64,000 nt of DNA. It comes from Plasmopara viticola. Taxonomy: Eukaryota > Oomycota > Peronosporomycetes > Peronosporales > Peronosporaceae. This document shows positions 11,105 through 21,474 of this stretch, piece after piece. Position 1 is the stretch's first letter. Each line of letters opens with the position of its first letter. Location: assembly GCA_001695595.3 (NCBI GenBank), contig MBPM02000149.1, forward strand, positions 1-64,000. Reading direction: 5' to 3'. The notes below the pieces were generated by a model. It was not told the origin of the DNA, did not search any database, and saw only the letters and a program-made list of their open reading frames with translations. Position numbers and translations under genes: made by a program.

Positions 11105-12158
11105 CAAGTCGGGGATTAAGCGTCGTGATATTCACCTTTAAAACCATCCAAGCAAGACAAGTTGACTCGTTGAAAGCCAAAGCTAAAGAGAAATCGAAGC
11201 CGAAATTTCGTACTGCTTTAGTAACAAGAACAATATATTGTACTTCCAAGTTAGTTTACTCATTCAAATCACTTTCTTTGTTTTTTTAAGGAGAAAAATA
11301 GTGCGGTCTGAGATTCAATTTCGTCTTGTTATAGCTACCAAGCACAATTTTTGATGTCATCGATCGCTGCTAACGAAAATATGCCACGTGCTATTGAAGT
11401 TTCCGGTAGTGCTTGTTCGGGTGAAACTCATTAACAAATGAGTATCCAGAGGTTCAGGCGCACATGAAGCCCGTCTTGTGTATCAAGCCAAAGGAGCGAG
11501 ACCCCAATAGTACTTAAACATAGCTTGAGCAATGCCTCGGTCAAGTTCACTCTTTGAGTATGGTAAGTAGCGATCAAAGGGCCAATTCGTAGTGAAATTG
11601 ACGCTGATCCTTGCGTATTGAGGTAGGATCTGCTTGAATTCTCGACAAGGCTAAGGCAGTCAGGTACGAAACACTCATGCTAGTATCAAACTGCTTTTCA
11701 CGTTAAATTAACAGATTTCTTCGAGAAATTGTGACAAACTTTACTTTATCATGTAAACGAACCGCAAGTGGTTTGCTGAGAGTATACGGATGCACGAGCA
11801 ATGCCACCAGCCAGTACTCGCACGAGAAAACGACGCACTATGTCTTCAATACCGCGGCATTCCGCATACACCAATAACGTTGATTTAAAGTCATAGCATG
11901 TCAGTGTATGTCGCATTACAAGTTATTACCGCCCGTCTCAATGTTGTGCTTGCACGCCTGTATGTAGATGTGTGATATTGTCGTTCTTGTTAAGCGCGAA
12001 GAATCATGGGGATGGACTTGTCGTCCCTTGATTCGCTCACTGCTCGACAACTTTTGACGTCAAGGGGTGCTAGCATTTGCAAAAGTTAATCACCACGGAC
12101 ATATTTGCATGATAGTCATCTTATGAGTCAAACTTTGTATCATTTCCCGAACCTCACG
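11105..12158 (+). pseudogene. Decayed body of effector R2 and spacer
   Basis: Downstream of the short frame, a second frame (11,101-11,289) holds TIQARQVDSLKAKAKEKSK, a lysine-rich stretch present in all copies. After it come remnants of the ATKHNF and SIAANE blocks that are intact in the 89-codon frame at 12,159-12,428 on the other strand. Stops and frameshifts abound. From 11,700 to 12,158 only non-coding repeat is seen, matching 16,085-16,543. Confidence 0.4.
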
Positions 12159-12428
12159 TCAACGAAATTCTTGGAAAGTAGGGTGGTTCAGGAGTTCGAA
12201 AGGCAGCAAGGCATGTGCGCCTGGACCTCTGAGAAACTGATTTCTTAATCGAGCGAAAAGTCCCATTATACGTGGCATACTTTCGTTAGCAGCGATCGAT
12301 AGTATTAAAAAATTGTGCTTGCTAGCTTCAATAATCAGATGGAAATGTTTCTTGAACAAATTGTTTCTGAGCCCGCTAAATTCTTCTTCATGGAAAAATA
12401 AATTCAAGCCATCATTTTCACATTGCAA
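12159..12428 (-). CDS. 89-aa open frame, effector C-terminal module (copy R3)
   Basis: An open frame with FSGLRNNLFKKHFHLIIEAS, KHNFLILSIAANESMPRI and MGLFARLRNQFLRGPGAHAL. The same blocks, broken, follow the signal-peptide copies at 11,300, 15,690, 18,470 and 44,640, so it appears to be the C-terminal part of the effector family without a signal peptide. Its upstream neighbour on the minus strand is the end of the chaperonin-like fragment, suggesting a junction. A second copy at 16,544-16,813 encodes the identical protein with one synonymous base change. The start codon is only the first Met in frame. Function unknown. Confidence 0.45.
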   Translation of the reverse strand: MQCENDGLNLFFHEEEFSGLRNNLFKKHFHLIIEASKHNFLILSIAANESMPRIMGLFARLRNQFLRGPGAHALLPFELLNHPTFQEFR

Positions 12429-12683
12429 TCAAAAAGGACTCACGTACGGTGCCAAAGCCTGTCTGTTGTTCATCCGGTGCTTTTTGTAGAATAGCTGTAC
12501 CTGCGATCTCACTCTGCAGCACGCTTGCCACAGTGTACGTGTCTGCACTAAATAGCGTCTGACCTAGCTCATCTATATAATCGTCACCTGCTTACGCAGC
12601 TTATGCGGACCGTACAGTGAACGCACAGCACACGCCACCCCAGCGACAGCTTGGAGAAGGATTACGCACTTTTGCGAATTCAT
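12424..12683 (-). pseudogene. Possible group II chaperonin-like N-terminal fragment, copy 1
   Basis: ATG at 12,683 (minus) opens MNSQKCVILLQAVAGVACAV, RSLYGPHKLRKQV; after a likely intron comes GQTLFSADTYTVASVLQSEI, AGTAILQKAPDEQQTGFGT. The pattern YGPH-K...  T-AD--T---L--E  recalls the N-terminal equatorial region of CCT/BBS-type chaperonins, but this is a weak, by-eye match. The intron in the 17-kb copy is about 70 nt; here it has shrunk to about 20 nt, breaking the gene. It ends where the 89-aa effector module begins. It lies divergent to the PhyH gene. Confidence 0.3.
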
Positions 12684-13019
12684 TTAAATCCCTACAATAA
12701 ATATTGTATATTTTGCGAATGTATATTCTTGTAAAGACTTGAAAAAAGACCCTTTAGATCGTGTAGATTTGCTAGCTCGGTTGAAAGCGTAATCCAACAG
12801 CGCAAACTGACCCTCCTCGCCCAATGCATTTGATAAGTGCCTTTTTTTTGTTGTCATCGATTCGCTCAGGGGTAAGTAAGGATTTGAGTCATGGATGATG
12901 GTATCTTTTGATACTCATATGCTGTTTTGGATTTCATACATCCAACAGCATTCAATTTACTTTGCAAAAAAGTTATTATAATGGGTTTGGTAATTCAGCA
13001 TTCGATTACACGTCCCAAA
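12684..13019. promoter_or_regulatory. Shared upstream region between divergent genes
   Basis: Separates the minus-strand chaperonin-like ATG (12,683) from the plus-strand PhyH ATG (13,020). It is conserved at 17,120-17,452, including CCCTCCTCGCCCAATGCATT. A head-to-head promoter is inferred; no specific sites could be defined. Confidence 0.35.
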
Positions 13020-13902
13020 ATGCCAGGGTTGACCTTGATACTATCTATCGCGACGGCTTTCTCGTCATCCCCGAGGCGTTGTCCGCCTCTATATGCGATG
13101 CATTGCGCGCAAAAGCACGTGAGCACGTGGCTCAGTGTGACGTTCGCAAGCATCGTTCCATATGTACAACCAATGAGCAGACGCGTCGGATGAACGACCA
13201 CTACTTTCTTGAATCAGGCGACAAGAATTGCTACTTTTTTAAAGAACGTGCTTTTACCGAGGACCAAAAGACGCTGGCAGTGACACTGAACGTGGCTATT
13301 TACAAGATTGGTCACAACCTGCACAATCTTGACCCAGTGTTCGAAAAGGTCAGCTACGACGCTACGGTGCAGGACATTGTCAAGTCTCTAAAGTGTGTGC
13401 GGCCGATGGTGGTACAGTCCATGTACATTTTTAAGCAACCGAGTATTGGAGGAGAAGTGAAACCTCATCAGGATGGCAGCTATTTGTTTACTGAGCCTCA
13501 ATCTGTCGTGGGGTTTTGGTGGGCTTTAGAGGACTGTACCCTTGAGAACGGTTGTTTGCATGGTGTGCCAGGCTCGCACTTGACTGTGCCAGTGCGTCAG
13601 CGATTGAGACGTACCACAAAGGAGCAACACGAGAAAAATGGACGGATGTTGCTTGAAAATGAATCCGAGGTGGTGGAGCCTTTTGATGTTACCAAAAGCC
13701 AGCCTTACTTACCAAGACTGGAGATCTTGTGCTCTTGCACAGCTCTTTTGTGCACTTCAGTGAGGCAAACAAGTCGCCCCAATCGCGCCACGCATATTCG
13801 ATCCATGTGGTGGAGAGTCACAATGTGGCATATCCTAAAGACAATTGGCTGCAAACCACCGAGAACACGCCTTTTAAACCAATGTACAATATGGCCGAGT
13901 AA
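13020..13902 (+). pseudogene. Phytanoyl-CoA dioxygenase family protein (PHYHD1-like), frameshifted
   Basis: A Fe(II)/2-oxoglutarate dioxygenase. Readable parts: YRDGFLVIPEALSASICDAL at the N-terminus, YDATVQDIVKSLKCVRPMVV, FKQPSIGGEVKPHQDGSYLF with the metal-binding H-x-D, VVGFWWALEDCTLENGCLHG and VPGSHLTVPV. Near 13,705-13,720 the frame shifts; the next frame supplies LHSSFVHFSEANKS with the distal metal His, SRHAYSIHVVES and the natural end YNMAE at 13,902. At the 5' end an 8-nt loss after ATGCCAGGGTTGAC, judged against the 17,453 copy, puts the original ATG out of frame. Two frame breaks make this a pseudogene unless one is a sequencing error. The only near-complete copy in the window. Confidence 0.8.
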
Positions 13903-14063
13903 TCATCAAGTTAAAGAGAAAGCCTTTTCATCCTAACTTGGACAGTTTCGCACCCATGGTGGTTGCAGGTCTAAGCTCTCTTCGTAAAACTGCCTCAAGT
14001 TGGACCGTCCCACGTCCCAATGTCATCAGGCGAATCATAAACTTTCCCATTCTCACAATTGCA

Positions 14064-14545
14064 ATGGTGAAAGGAAGCGTCAAGGTTTACGTGGCGTGCA
14101 CTTCGGTGTTGTATGTGAAGTTTTTGGCCGCTACGACAATTCAAGGCGCGAAGAAGTTTGCCACGGGAGGCCGTCCTCCCGAAGATACAAAGTTTTCGTC
14201 CGCTAAGCAAAAACAGACGTTTGGGCTTGACAAGACGAGCAGTACTTCGACGTATGAGGCAGCGCAGCGTTGGGGGGGCATTGTCTTAAACGATTTGGAG
14301 TCAATTCCGTTAGGACTTTTAATCTTTGGTGCAGGGATCATGGCTGGAGCGGACCCAGTCGTCCATTACCGAGCAATGATCACGTTCACAGTGGCACGCT
14401 GTTTGCACACATACGCTTATGCGACTGCGATGCAGCCATTGCGCTCACTGAGTCACGGTATGAGTGTGGCATAATTGCCGAGGCTGGCCTCGGCAATGCT
14501 GTGAGCGCTAACACGGTTCTTTTTGGCGCCGCAGATCTAGGCTAG
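14064..14545 (+). pseudogene. MAPEG (microsomal GST-like) membrane protein, copy M2, best preserved
   Basis: ATG 14,064 starts MVKGSVKVYVACTSVLYVKF, a first membrane helix, then TTIQGAKKFATGGRPPEDTK, AAQRWGGIVLNDLESIPLGL (family core LNDLE), GAGIMAGADPVVHYRAMITF and ARCLHTYAYATAMQPLR. The frame stops at TAA 14,472 right after GMSVA, where ATTGCCGAGGC has replaced the ancestral GCTACGTT and pairs with GCCTCGGCAAT just downstream. The lost tail (GNAVSA...FGAADLG) remains out of frame to TAG 14,545. The frame is open upstream to 13,938, but that part lacks family similarity. Expected role: membrane glutathione-dependent enzyme. Confidence 0.75.
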
Positions 14546-14596
14546 GAAGATGACAAGGACAATATGCAGCCGACGAGTTGCATGTAAAGGGAGAAG

Positions 14597-14836
14597 CTAC
14601 AGTCTTTGTTTCGTGAACAATTTTTTCAAGTGCTTCATTTTCGCACTCACCCAGTGGTCAGATTCGGTAGCAATTTTAGACACGTAAAAAGGCTTCTGCC
14701 ACATGAGACAATGCAAAACGTTGACGACACGAAATCTGTTTCTGCTCGAACGCATAAAAACGCCTACACTAAGGTCGACGAGACAGATGTTTGTCAACAG
14801 TATCTTAGCATTACCATATGCTTGCGTCGCACCCAT
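14597..14836 (-). other. Repeated unknown minus-strand frame, copy 2
   Basis: 79-codon frame with WQKPFYVSKIATESDHWVSA; the translation is identical to that of 45,505-45,744 on the plus strand, showing a recent copying event between the two large arms. GTGAGTGCG after DHW is again donor-like. No family recognised. Confidence 0.35.
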
Positions 14837-15319
14837 TCTGCATTTTCTCTACTGTGCGGCTGCTGAGTGGTCGATATAGTTCCATTGCCAAAGACTGCTC
14901 TCTGGTCTCACTTGAATTGCCGTTTAGTGTGTAGAATTGAGAAGATGGGTTTGCCATCAGGTAGTAAAGACAACGAATAGTCCCCCTTATCAGAGCAGCT
15001 GCTCACATTTGTCGCGTGGACGTCTTGTCGTGTAGACCATATGTAGATGGTTTTTGCGTTCTATGGTGCGGCATTAGACCTCGCGACAGTTACAAAGAAA
15101 GTAACGAACTTGGGTTATCAAGAATATACTACCGGCATTTCATGCAAAAAAAGCTTTGCAAACATGGATAGCCTTCCAGAAATTCAATTTGCCTTTTTTC
15201 TTTTGCTCTCATGTGGTGGTTACCCGTCCGAGGTGGCAAATTATCTAAGTAAATACGGCTTCTGCAGCTCAAGCACGACCAAGAGCTCACTATCCTTTTT
15301 GCACTGCAAGTGGTGAAGC
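14837..15319. other. Unit spacer before effector R4
   Basis: Second tandem copy of 10,440-10,933. No gene seen. Confidence 0.5.
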
Positions 15320-15406
15320 ATGCGTCGATCGTGCGTTTTCGTCCTCATTCTAGCTACATTTCTCGCCACTGGTCACGGTGAACTAAAAAAAAAAGGCTGT
15401 TGCTAG
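15320..15406 (+). pseudogene. Effector-family signal peptide copy R4, frameshifted
   Basis: ATG 15,320 opens the same 20-residue signal peptide as R2 (MRRSCVFVLILATFLATGHG). A run of ten A, against nine in R2, shifts the frame, giving a stop (TAG) at 15,404-15,406 after GCC. The Pro-rich mature part and the TIQARQVDSLKAKAEEK block follow in other frames to about 15,700. Confidence 0.65.
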
Positions 15407-16543
15407 CTCACATTCCTTACCGCCAGGACATCCTATCATTCGCACTGGTCCCGAGGACCCTAATAATTGTGGTTCCCGAGCTCATGGATGACAAGTCGGG
15501 GATTAAGCGTCGTGAATTCACCTTTAAAACCATCCAAGCAAGACAAGTTGACTCGTTGAAAGCCAAAGCTGAAGAGAAACCAAAGCCGAAATTTCGTACT
15601 GCTTTAGTAACAAGAACAATATATTGTACTTCCAAGTTAGTTTACTCATTCAAATCACTTGCTTTGTTTTTTTTTATGGAGAAAAATAGTGCGGTCTGAG
15701 ATTCAATTTCGTCTTGTTATAGCTACCCAAGCACAATGTTTGAAGTCATCGATCGCTGCTAACGAAAGTATGCCACGTGCTATTGAAGTTTCCGGTAGCG
15801 CTCGTTCGGGTGAAACTCATTAACAAATGAGTATCCAGAGGTTCAGGCGCACATAAAGCCCGTCTTGTGTATCTAGCCAAAGGAGCGAGACCCCAATAGC
15901 ATTTGAACGTAGCTTGAGCAATGCCTCGGTCTAGTTCACTCTTTGAGAATGGTAAGTAACGATCAAAGGGCCGTTTCGCAGTGAAATTGACGCTGCTCCT
16001 TGCGTATTGAGGGAGGATCTGCTTGATTTCTCGACAAGGCCAAGGCAGTCAGGTACGAAACACTCATGCTAGTACCAAACTTCTTTTCACGTTAAATTGA
16101 CAGATTACTTCGAGTAATTGTGACAAACTTTGCTTTTATCATGTAAACGAACCGCAAGTGGTCTGGTCAGAGTATACGAGTTGCACGGGCAATGCTACCA
16201 GCCAGTACTCGCACGGAAAAATGACGCCCTATGTCTTCAATACCGCGGCATTCCACCAAAAACGTTGATTGAAAGTAATAGCATGTCAGTGTATATCACA
16301 TTACAAGTTGTTACCGCCCGTCTCAATGTTGTACTTGCACGCTTGTATGTAGATGTGTGATATTGTCGTTCTTGTTAAGCGCGAAGAATCATGGGGATGG
16401 ACTTGTCGTCCCATGATTCGCTCACTGCTCGACAATTTTTGACGTCGAAGTGTGCTAGCATTTGCAAAAGTTAATCACCACGGACATATTTGCATGATAG
16501 TCATCTTATGAGTCAAACTTTGTATCATTTCCCGAACCTCACG
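15407..16543 (+). pseudogene. Decayed body of effector R4 and spacer
   Basis: Tandem copy of 11,105-12,158 with its own indels; frames at 15,400-15,699 keep QARQVDSLKAKAEEKPKPKF. Nothing coding is seen from 15,960 to 16,543. Confidence 0.4.
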
Positions 16544-16813
16544 TCAACGAAATTCTTGGAAAGTAGGGTGGTTCAGGAGTTCGAAAGGCAGCAAGGCATG
16601 TGCGCCTGGACCTCTGAGAAACTGATTTCTTAATCGAGCGAAAAGTCCCATTATACGTGGCATACTTTCGTTAGCAGCGATCGATAGTATTAAAAAATTG
16701 TGCTTGCTAGCTTCAATAATCAGATGGAAATGTTTCTTGAACAAATTGTTTCTGAGCCCGCTAAATTCTTCTTCATGGAAAAATAAATTCAACCCATCAT
16801 TTTCACATTGCAA
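16544..16813 (-). CDS. 89-aa open frame, effector C-terminal module (copy R5)
   Basis: Protein identical to 12,159-12,428; one silent difference (GGG against GGC for a Gly near the start). The surrounding 470 bp is also nearly identical, while sequence just outside on the R4 side shows several changes per 60 bp. This may be gene conversion or constraint. No signal peptide. Confidence 0.45.
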   Translation of the reverse strand: MQCENDGLNLFFHEEEFSGLRNNLFKKHFHLIIEASKHNFLILSIAANESMPRIMGLFARLRNQFLRGPGAHALLPFELLNHPTFQEFR

Positions 16814-17119
16814 TCAAAAAGGACTCACGTACGGTGCCAAAGCCTGTCTGTTGTTCATCCGGTGCTTTTTGTAGAATAGCTGTACCTGCGATCTCACTCT
16901 GCAGCACGCTTGCCACAGTGTACGTGTCTGCATTAAATAGCGTCTGACCTAGCTCATATGTGCAATGCAAACGCGTGAGAATTTTGTTTCGATCATACCA
17001 TAATGCATCTACACACCTGTCACCTGCTTATGAAGCTTATGCGGACCGTACAGTGAACGCACAGCATGCGCCACCCCAGCGACAGCTTGGAGTAGGATTA
17101 TGCACCCTTGCGATTTCAT
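16809..17119 (-). pseudogene. Possible chaperonin-like N-terminal fragment, copy 2
   Basis: ATG 17,119 (minus) opens MKSQGCIILLQAVAGVAHAV, then LYGPHKLHKQVTG. A stretch starting GTGTGTAG and ending GAGCTAG fits an intron of about 70 nt that restores the frame into QTLFNADTYTVASVLQSEIA. It then ends at the effector module as in copy 1. Identification is tentative. Confidence 0.3.
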
Positions 17120-17452
17120 TTAAATCCCTGCAATAAATACTGTACTTTTTACAATATCTTCTTGTATAGAGGTTTTGAAACTCAAAAAAAAGACGTATAG
17201 TTTTGCTAGCTCAGGGCTGAACGCGTAATCCTACAGCGCAAATTGACCCTCCTCGCCCAATGCATTTGAAAAGTGCCGTTTTTATTGCCATCGATTCGCT
17301 CAGGGGTAAGTCAGAATTGAGTCATGGATGATGGTATCTTTTGATACTCATATGCTGTTTTGAATTTCATATATCCAGCAGCATATGATTTACTTTGCAA
17401 AAAAGTTATTATAATGGGTTTGGTAATTTAGCATTCAATTGCACGTCCCAAA

Positions 17453-17555
17453 ATGCCAGGATTGACTCCAGACCAGCTTGATGCTTTCTATCGCGACGGC
17501 TTTCTCGTCATCCCCGGGGCGTTGACCGCCTCTATATGCGATGAATTGCGCGCGA
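17453..17555 (+). pseudogene. PhyH 5' fragment (34 codons) fused to repeat unit 3
   Basis: ATG 17,453 begins MPGLTPDQLDAFYRDGFLVI, PGALTASICDELRAR, a cleaner N-terminus than the 13-kb copy. At about 17,555 the sequence switches abruptly to GATGACAAGGACAATATGCA, the start of the repeat unit that normally follows the MAPEG stop codon (14,550). The rest of the gene is gone. Confidence 0.75.
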
Positions 17556-18269
17556 GAGATGACAAGGACAATATGCATCCGACAAGTTGCATGTAAAAAG
17601 GAGAAGCTGCGGTCTTTGTTTCGTGAACAATGTGCTTTTAAGGACTTTACTTTCGCACTCACCCAGTGGTCATATTCGTTGGCAGTGTTAGACACGTATA
17701 AAGGCTTCTGCATCAGATGAGATAACGCTGCAAAACGTTGACGATACGAAATCTTTTTCGGCTTGGACGTACAAAAACAAGTACACTGAGGTCGATGAGA
17801 CAGATGTTTGTTAACCTTACGACGGTAACTCATTCAGTCTTAGCATTATGATATGCTTGCGTCGCTCCCATCCTGCATTTTTTCAACTTGGGGCTGCTGG
17901 GTGGTCGATATCGTTCCATTGCATACACAAAGACTGCTCTCTGGTCTCACTTGAATTGCCGTATAGTGGATAGGATTGAGAAGATGGGTTTGCCATCAGG
18001 TAGTAAAGACAACGAATAGTCCTCCTTATCAGAGCGGCTGCTCACATTTGTCGCATAGACGTCTTGTCGTGTGGGCCATGTAGATGGTTTATGCGACCAA
18101 TGGGCGGCATTGGCCCCTCGCGACAGGTACATTGAATCTAACGACCTTGCGTTATCAAGAATATACTACCGGCATTACATGTAAACGAAAGCTTTGCAAA
18201 CATGGAGAGCCTATACCAGAATGTCAATCTGCCTCTTTTCGTTCGCATCTCGTCGCTTTCATGTGGTCG
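17556..18269. other. Third repeat unit, spacer
   Basis: Matches 10,167-10,900 and 14,546-15,290 with deletions. A minus-strand frame at 17,435-17,833 keeps QKPLYVSNTANEYDHWVSAK. No signal-peptide copy of the effector is present in this unit. Confidence 0.45.
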
Positions 18270-19000
18270 TTACCCGTCCGAGAATCCACCCTAAAAACCA
18301 TGCAAGCAAGACAAGTTGACACGTTGAAAGCCAAAGCTAAACAAGATCTCAGACCGCACGATTTTTCTTCATAAAAAAACAAAGCAACTGGTTTGGATGA
18401 GTAAACCAACTTAGAAGTACAATATATTGTTCTTGTTACTAAAGCGGTACGATATTCCGGCTTCAATCACAATTTTTGATATTATCGATCGCTGCTAAGT
18501 ATGCCACGTGCTATGAATGTATGCCACGTGCTATGAACTTTCCGCTAGTGCTTTTTCGGGTGAAACTTATTAACAAATGAGTATTCAGAGGTCCAGGTGC
18601 ACACGAAGCCCGTCTTGTGTATTAAACCAAAGAAGCGAGACTCCAGTAGCACTTTGCCTTAGCTCGAGCAATGACTCGGTCAACTTTTCTTTTGAGTATG
18701 GTAAGTAGCGATCAAACGGCCGTTTTGCAGTGAAATTGACGCTGCTCCTTGCGTATTGAGGAAGGATCTGTTTGAAATTCCGGCAAGGCTGAGGCAGTCA
18801 GGTACGAAACACCCGATTTAGGTCTTGCTCGTACCAAATTGCTTTTTACGTTTTATGAACAGATCATTCCGATGAATTGTGACTAACTTTGCTTTGTAAT
18901 GTAAACGAACCGCAAGTGGTTTGCTGAGATTATGCGAGTTGCACGGGCATTGCCACCAGCCAGTGATCGCACGCTAGAATGACGAACTATGTATTCAATA
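18270..19000 (+). pseudogene. Effector body relic R6 with internal inversion
   Basis: Starts with the QARQVDTLKAKAK block (18,301-18,341), without a signal peptide. From about 18,342 to 18,465 the sequence is the reverse complement of the corresponding part of R4 (15,575-15,700); normal orientation resumes at TCACAATTTTTGATATTATCG. The downstream parts are present but full of stops. Confidence 0.6.
18342..18465. repeat. Small inversion of about 124 bp
   Basis: CAGACCGCACGATTTTTCTT ... AAGCGGTACGATATTCCGGC is reverse-complementary to the R2/R4/R11 sequence at this place. Both edges are sharp. Confidence 0.6.
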
Positions 19001-19269
19001 CCGCGGCATTCCACATACATCAATCACGTTAATCAAAAATAATAGCACGTCACCGTATGTCATATTACTAGTGTGACATCGCCCGTCTCAATGTTGTACT
19101 TGCACGCCTGCATGTAGATATTGTCGTTCTTGTTTAGGGCGAGGAATCATGGAGATGGACTTGTCGTCACTTGGTTCGCTCACTGCTCGACAATCTTTGA
19201 CGTCGAAGGGTGCTAGCATTTGCAAAGGTTAATCACCACGGATATACTTACAAGATAGATATCTTATGA

Positions 19270-19998
19270 GTCCAACTTTGTATCATTTCTTAGACCTCAC
19301 GTGACAAAATCCATGGGAAATAGGGTGGTTCAAAAGTTCGACAGGCAGCAAAGCATGTGCGCCTGGACCTCTGGTACTAATTTTTCGATGAGCTTTACCC
19401 GAACTAAAAGTCCAACCATACGTGGCATACTTTCGTTAGCAGCGGTCGATAACATCAAAAACTGTGCTCAAGAATTGATTCTCAGACCGCAAAATTTTTC
19501 TCCAATGGAAGTCAAAACATCTGATTTAGTTGTGTAAGCCGACTTAGGAGAATAATGTATTAGTCTTGTTTCTTAAATAGTAACTGGACATGCATTTCCA
19601 TTTAACCTCTTACCACATTGCAGAATATAAGCTTCAGACGATATCTGTGTAGATTGGCGGTTTGTCGGCTGAAGGCATCTCTGATCTTGTTGTACTTCTT
19701 CATAAATATGCCCACAGGTAAATGAAATTGTTTTTTATCGGCTTCGGTACAGCAGCAATTCTCTCAAATCCTTTGGCTATCAAAGAGTTAACATGTCTCG
19801 CTGGCGTGCCAAATTGTCAATTTTCGCGATTGGCTTGCAAGTAATACGCCCTGCGGCAGTTATCTCGCGGAGTTCACTTCGAAGGCGCAAGAGCCTCGGC
19901 TGACGCTCACGGTACGTGACTGTTCGTGCTGGTCGTAGACTGTCACCAAGCCACTTGCACATCGTGAGCAAAGTTAGCTGCCCATCAGACTTGAGCAA
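19270..19998 (-). pseudogene. RxLR-type effector relic R7
   Basis: A 72-codon frame from 19,998 contains RQPRLLRLRSELREITAAG, where RLLR matches RxLR and the EER site has become AG-R. It continues (other frames) through a block like IAKGFERIAAVPKPI and, near 19,500-19,300, the ENESMP/GPGAHALLP C-terminal module in broken form. The signal peptide is not readable. The plus-strand frame at 19,301-19,537 is its antisense. Counterpart R10 lies at 43,785 (+). Confidence 0.55.
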
Positions 19999-20190
19999 AT
20001 CGTTATTATATTAGCATGACTTAATAGCATGACTAATATATAAACAAATTGCATTTTAAGTCTTAGTTAAGCATGTCTTATATAATTACATATTGCTTAC
20101 TTCAAGGCTAATGCACTCAACTATGACATACTCGTTCATATCTCGTTTAAAACGGGCATATCATACTTGAGTGCGCTAGCCTTGTCAAAA
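19999..20190. other. AT-rich spacer with short inverted motifs
   Basis: Contains repeated CATGACTAATAT/TAGCATGAC motifs. No gene. Confidence 0.4.
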
Positions 20191-20906
20191 ATAAGAACAG
20201 ACCCTCTTATATACACAAGGAGCAGCGTTGACTTCACTGCAAAACGGCCTTTTGATCGAACCCACGATACTTAAAAAGCTTGACTGATTTATTGCTCGAG
20301 CTGGGATGGGTTGCTATTAATATCTCGCTTCCTTGACTCGACACAATGAACGGGCTTCACGTGCGCCTGGATCTATGGACGCCAATTTCTCAATAAGTGC
20401 TACTTGATCAAGCACTAGCGAGAAATACAATGAATGCGTGCTATACTTTCGTTGGCAGCGACAGATAATACCAAGAAGGTATGGTGCATTTTGTTGTTTG
20501 TTTCTTAGAAGAAATTGGTCTTGAAATAAAGGACCAAAGTATTTGTGTAACTAAACGTCGAAGCCATCGCTGATTTTTGTCAATTCTTCATGAGTCCACA
20601 AGCCCACAAACAAACACGTTATATGGCGTTTTCGTCTTTGGTATAGCATCAATTCTCTTGGAACCTCTCACTTTCAAAGCGTTTATTATTCTTGTTCGCG
20701 CTTCAAGGAGCAAAGACTCAATTTCGTGAATGGTTACTTTTAAACCCATACATTACAATGGGCGAAGCCACCCTTTCTTCAGCTGCAGCAATTTCGTCTT
20801 GGAATTTACTTCGAAGACGCTGAGAGCCTTGACTGGCGTCCACGGTACCGTGACTATAGGCCAGGAATTTGGCTAGAATATGCATGGAACCGCACGATCG
20901 ACGCAT
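20191..20906 (-). pseudogene. RxLR/EER effector relic R8, clearest motif set
   Basis: ATG 20,906 (minus) opens MRRSCGSMHILAKFLAYSHG, a signal peptide, followed by TVDASQGSQRLRSKFQDEI and AAAEER. QRLR at residues 31-34 and EER at about 43-45 sit at the spacing usual for oomycete host-translocated effectors, and Q in first place is a known downy mildew variant. The frame stops at residue 62 (20,718); the effector body continues in other frames with INSLK/AIPKTKTPYN and the C-terminal blocks to about 20,190. So it is truncated by mutation. The inverted-arm twin is R9 at 42,865. Confidence 0.7.
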
Positions 20907-21474
20907 GCTTCACCACTTGCAGTGCAAAAAGAACCGTGAGCTCATGGTCATGCTGAGACAGCAGAGTCCGCATATACTAAAATAGTATGCAAACTAAGAT
21001 GGATAACGAGTGCATGAGGGAGACAATTTAATTAACTCAATGTTCGCTGCAAATTTACTATGACAAAGGATGCGAAAGTATCAGAAATGAAATAAAAATC
21101 TTTCTAGAAGGCTATCCATATTGCAAGCATACGTACACGTGTGATGGGTGGACCAGCAAGCTAAATTTGTCGGAGATGCTACGGTACACACCTGATATTG
21201 AAAACTCTTGTAGAACCTAGATGGGGGTGCAAAGTTACGTATCATCAAAGTTGTATACCGTAATTAGTTGTCCAAAATTTCTATCAATGCGATTTATTGT
21301 CATTCTATACTACTGCGCTTTTTCCAGCACGCCAAATTATCCTGTTTTTCAAAGTACGCCTTCAAATTTCGTCTTGATTAGCAGTTGTCGGATGAACCAT
21401 ACATGTGGTCCACACGACAAGCCGGCGACCGCACTTTTGATGGAGTATTTAGGTATTTTGCAAAAAGTAGCATG
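20907..21474. other. Segment B flank, copy 2
   Basis: Matches 371-899 and the complement of 42,330-42,840. The 84-codon frame at 21,221 has a counterpart in the inverted arm (42,337-42,558) but no motif, and copy 1 is broken. I do not call it a gene. Confidence 0.5.
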
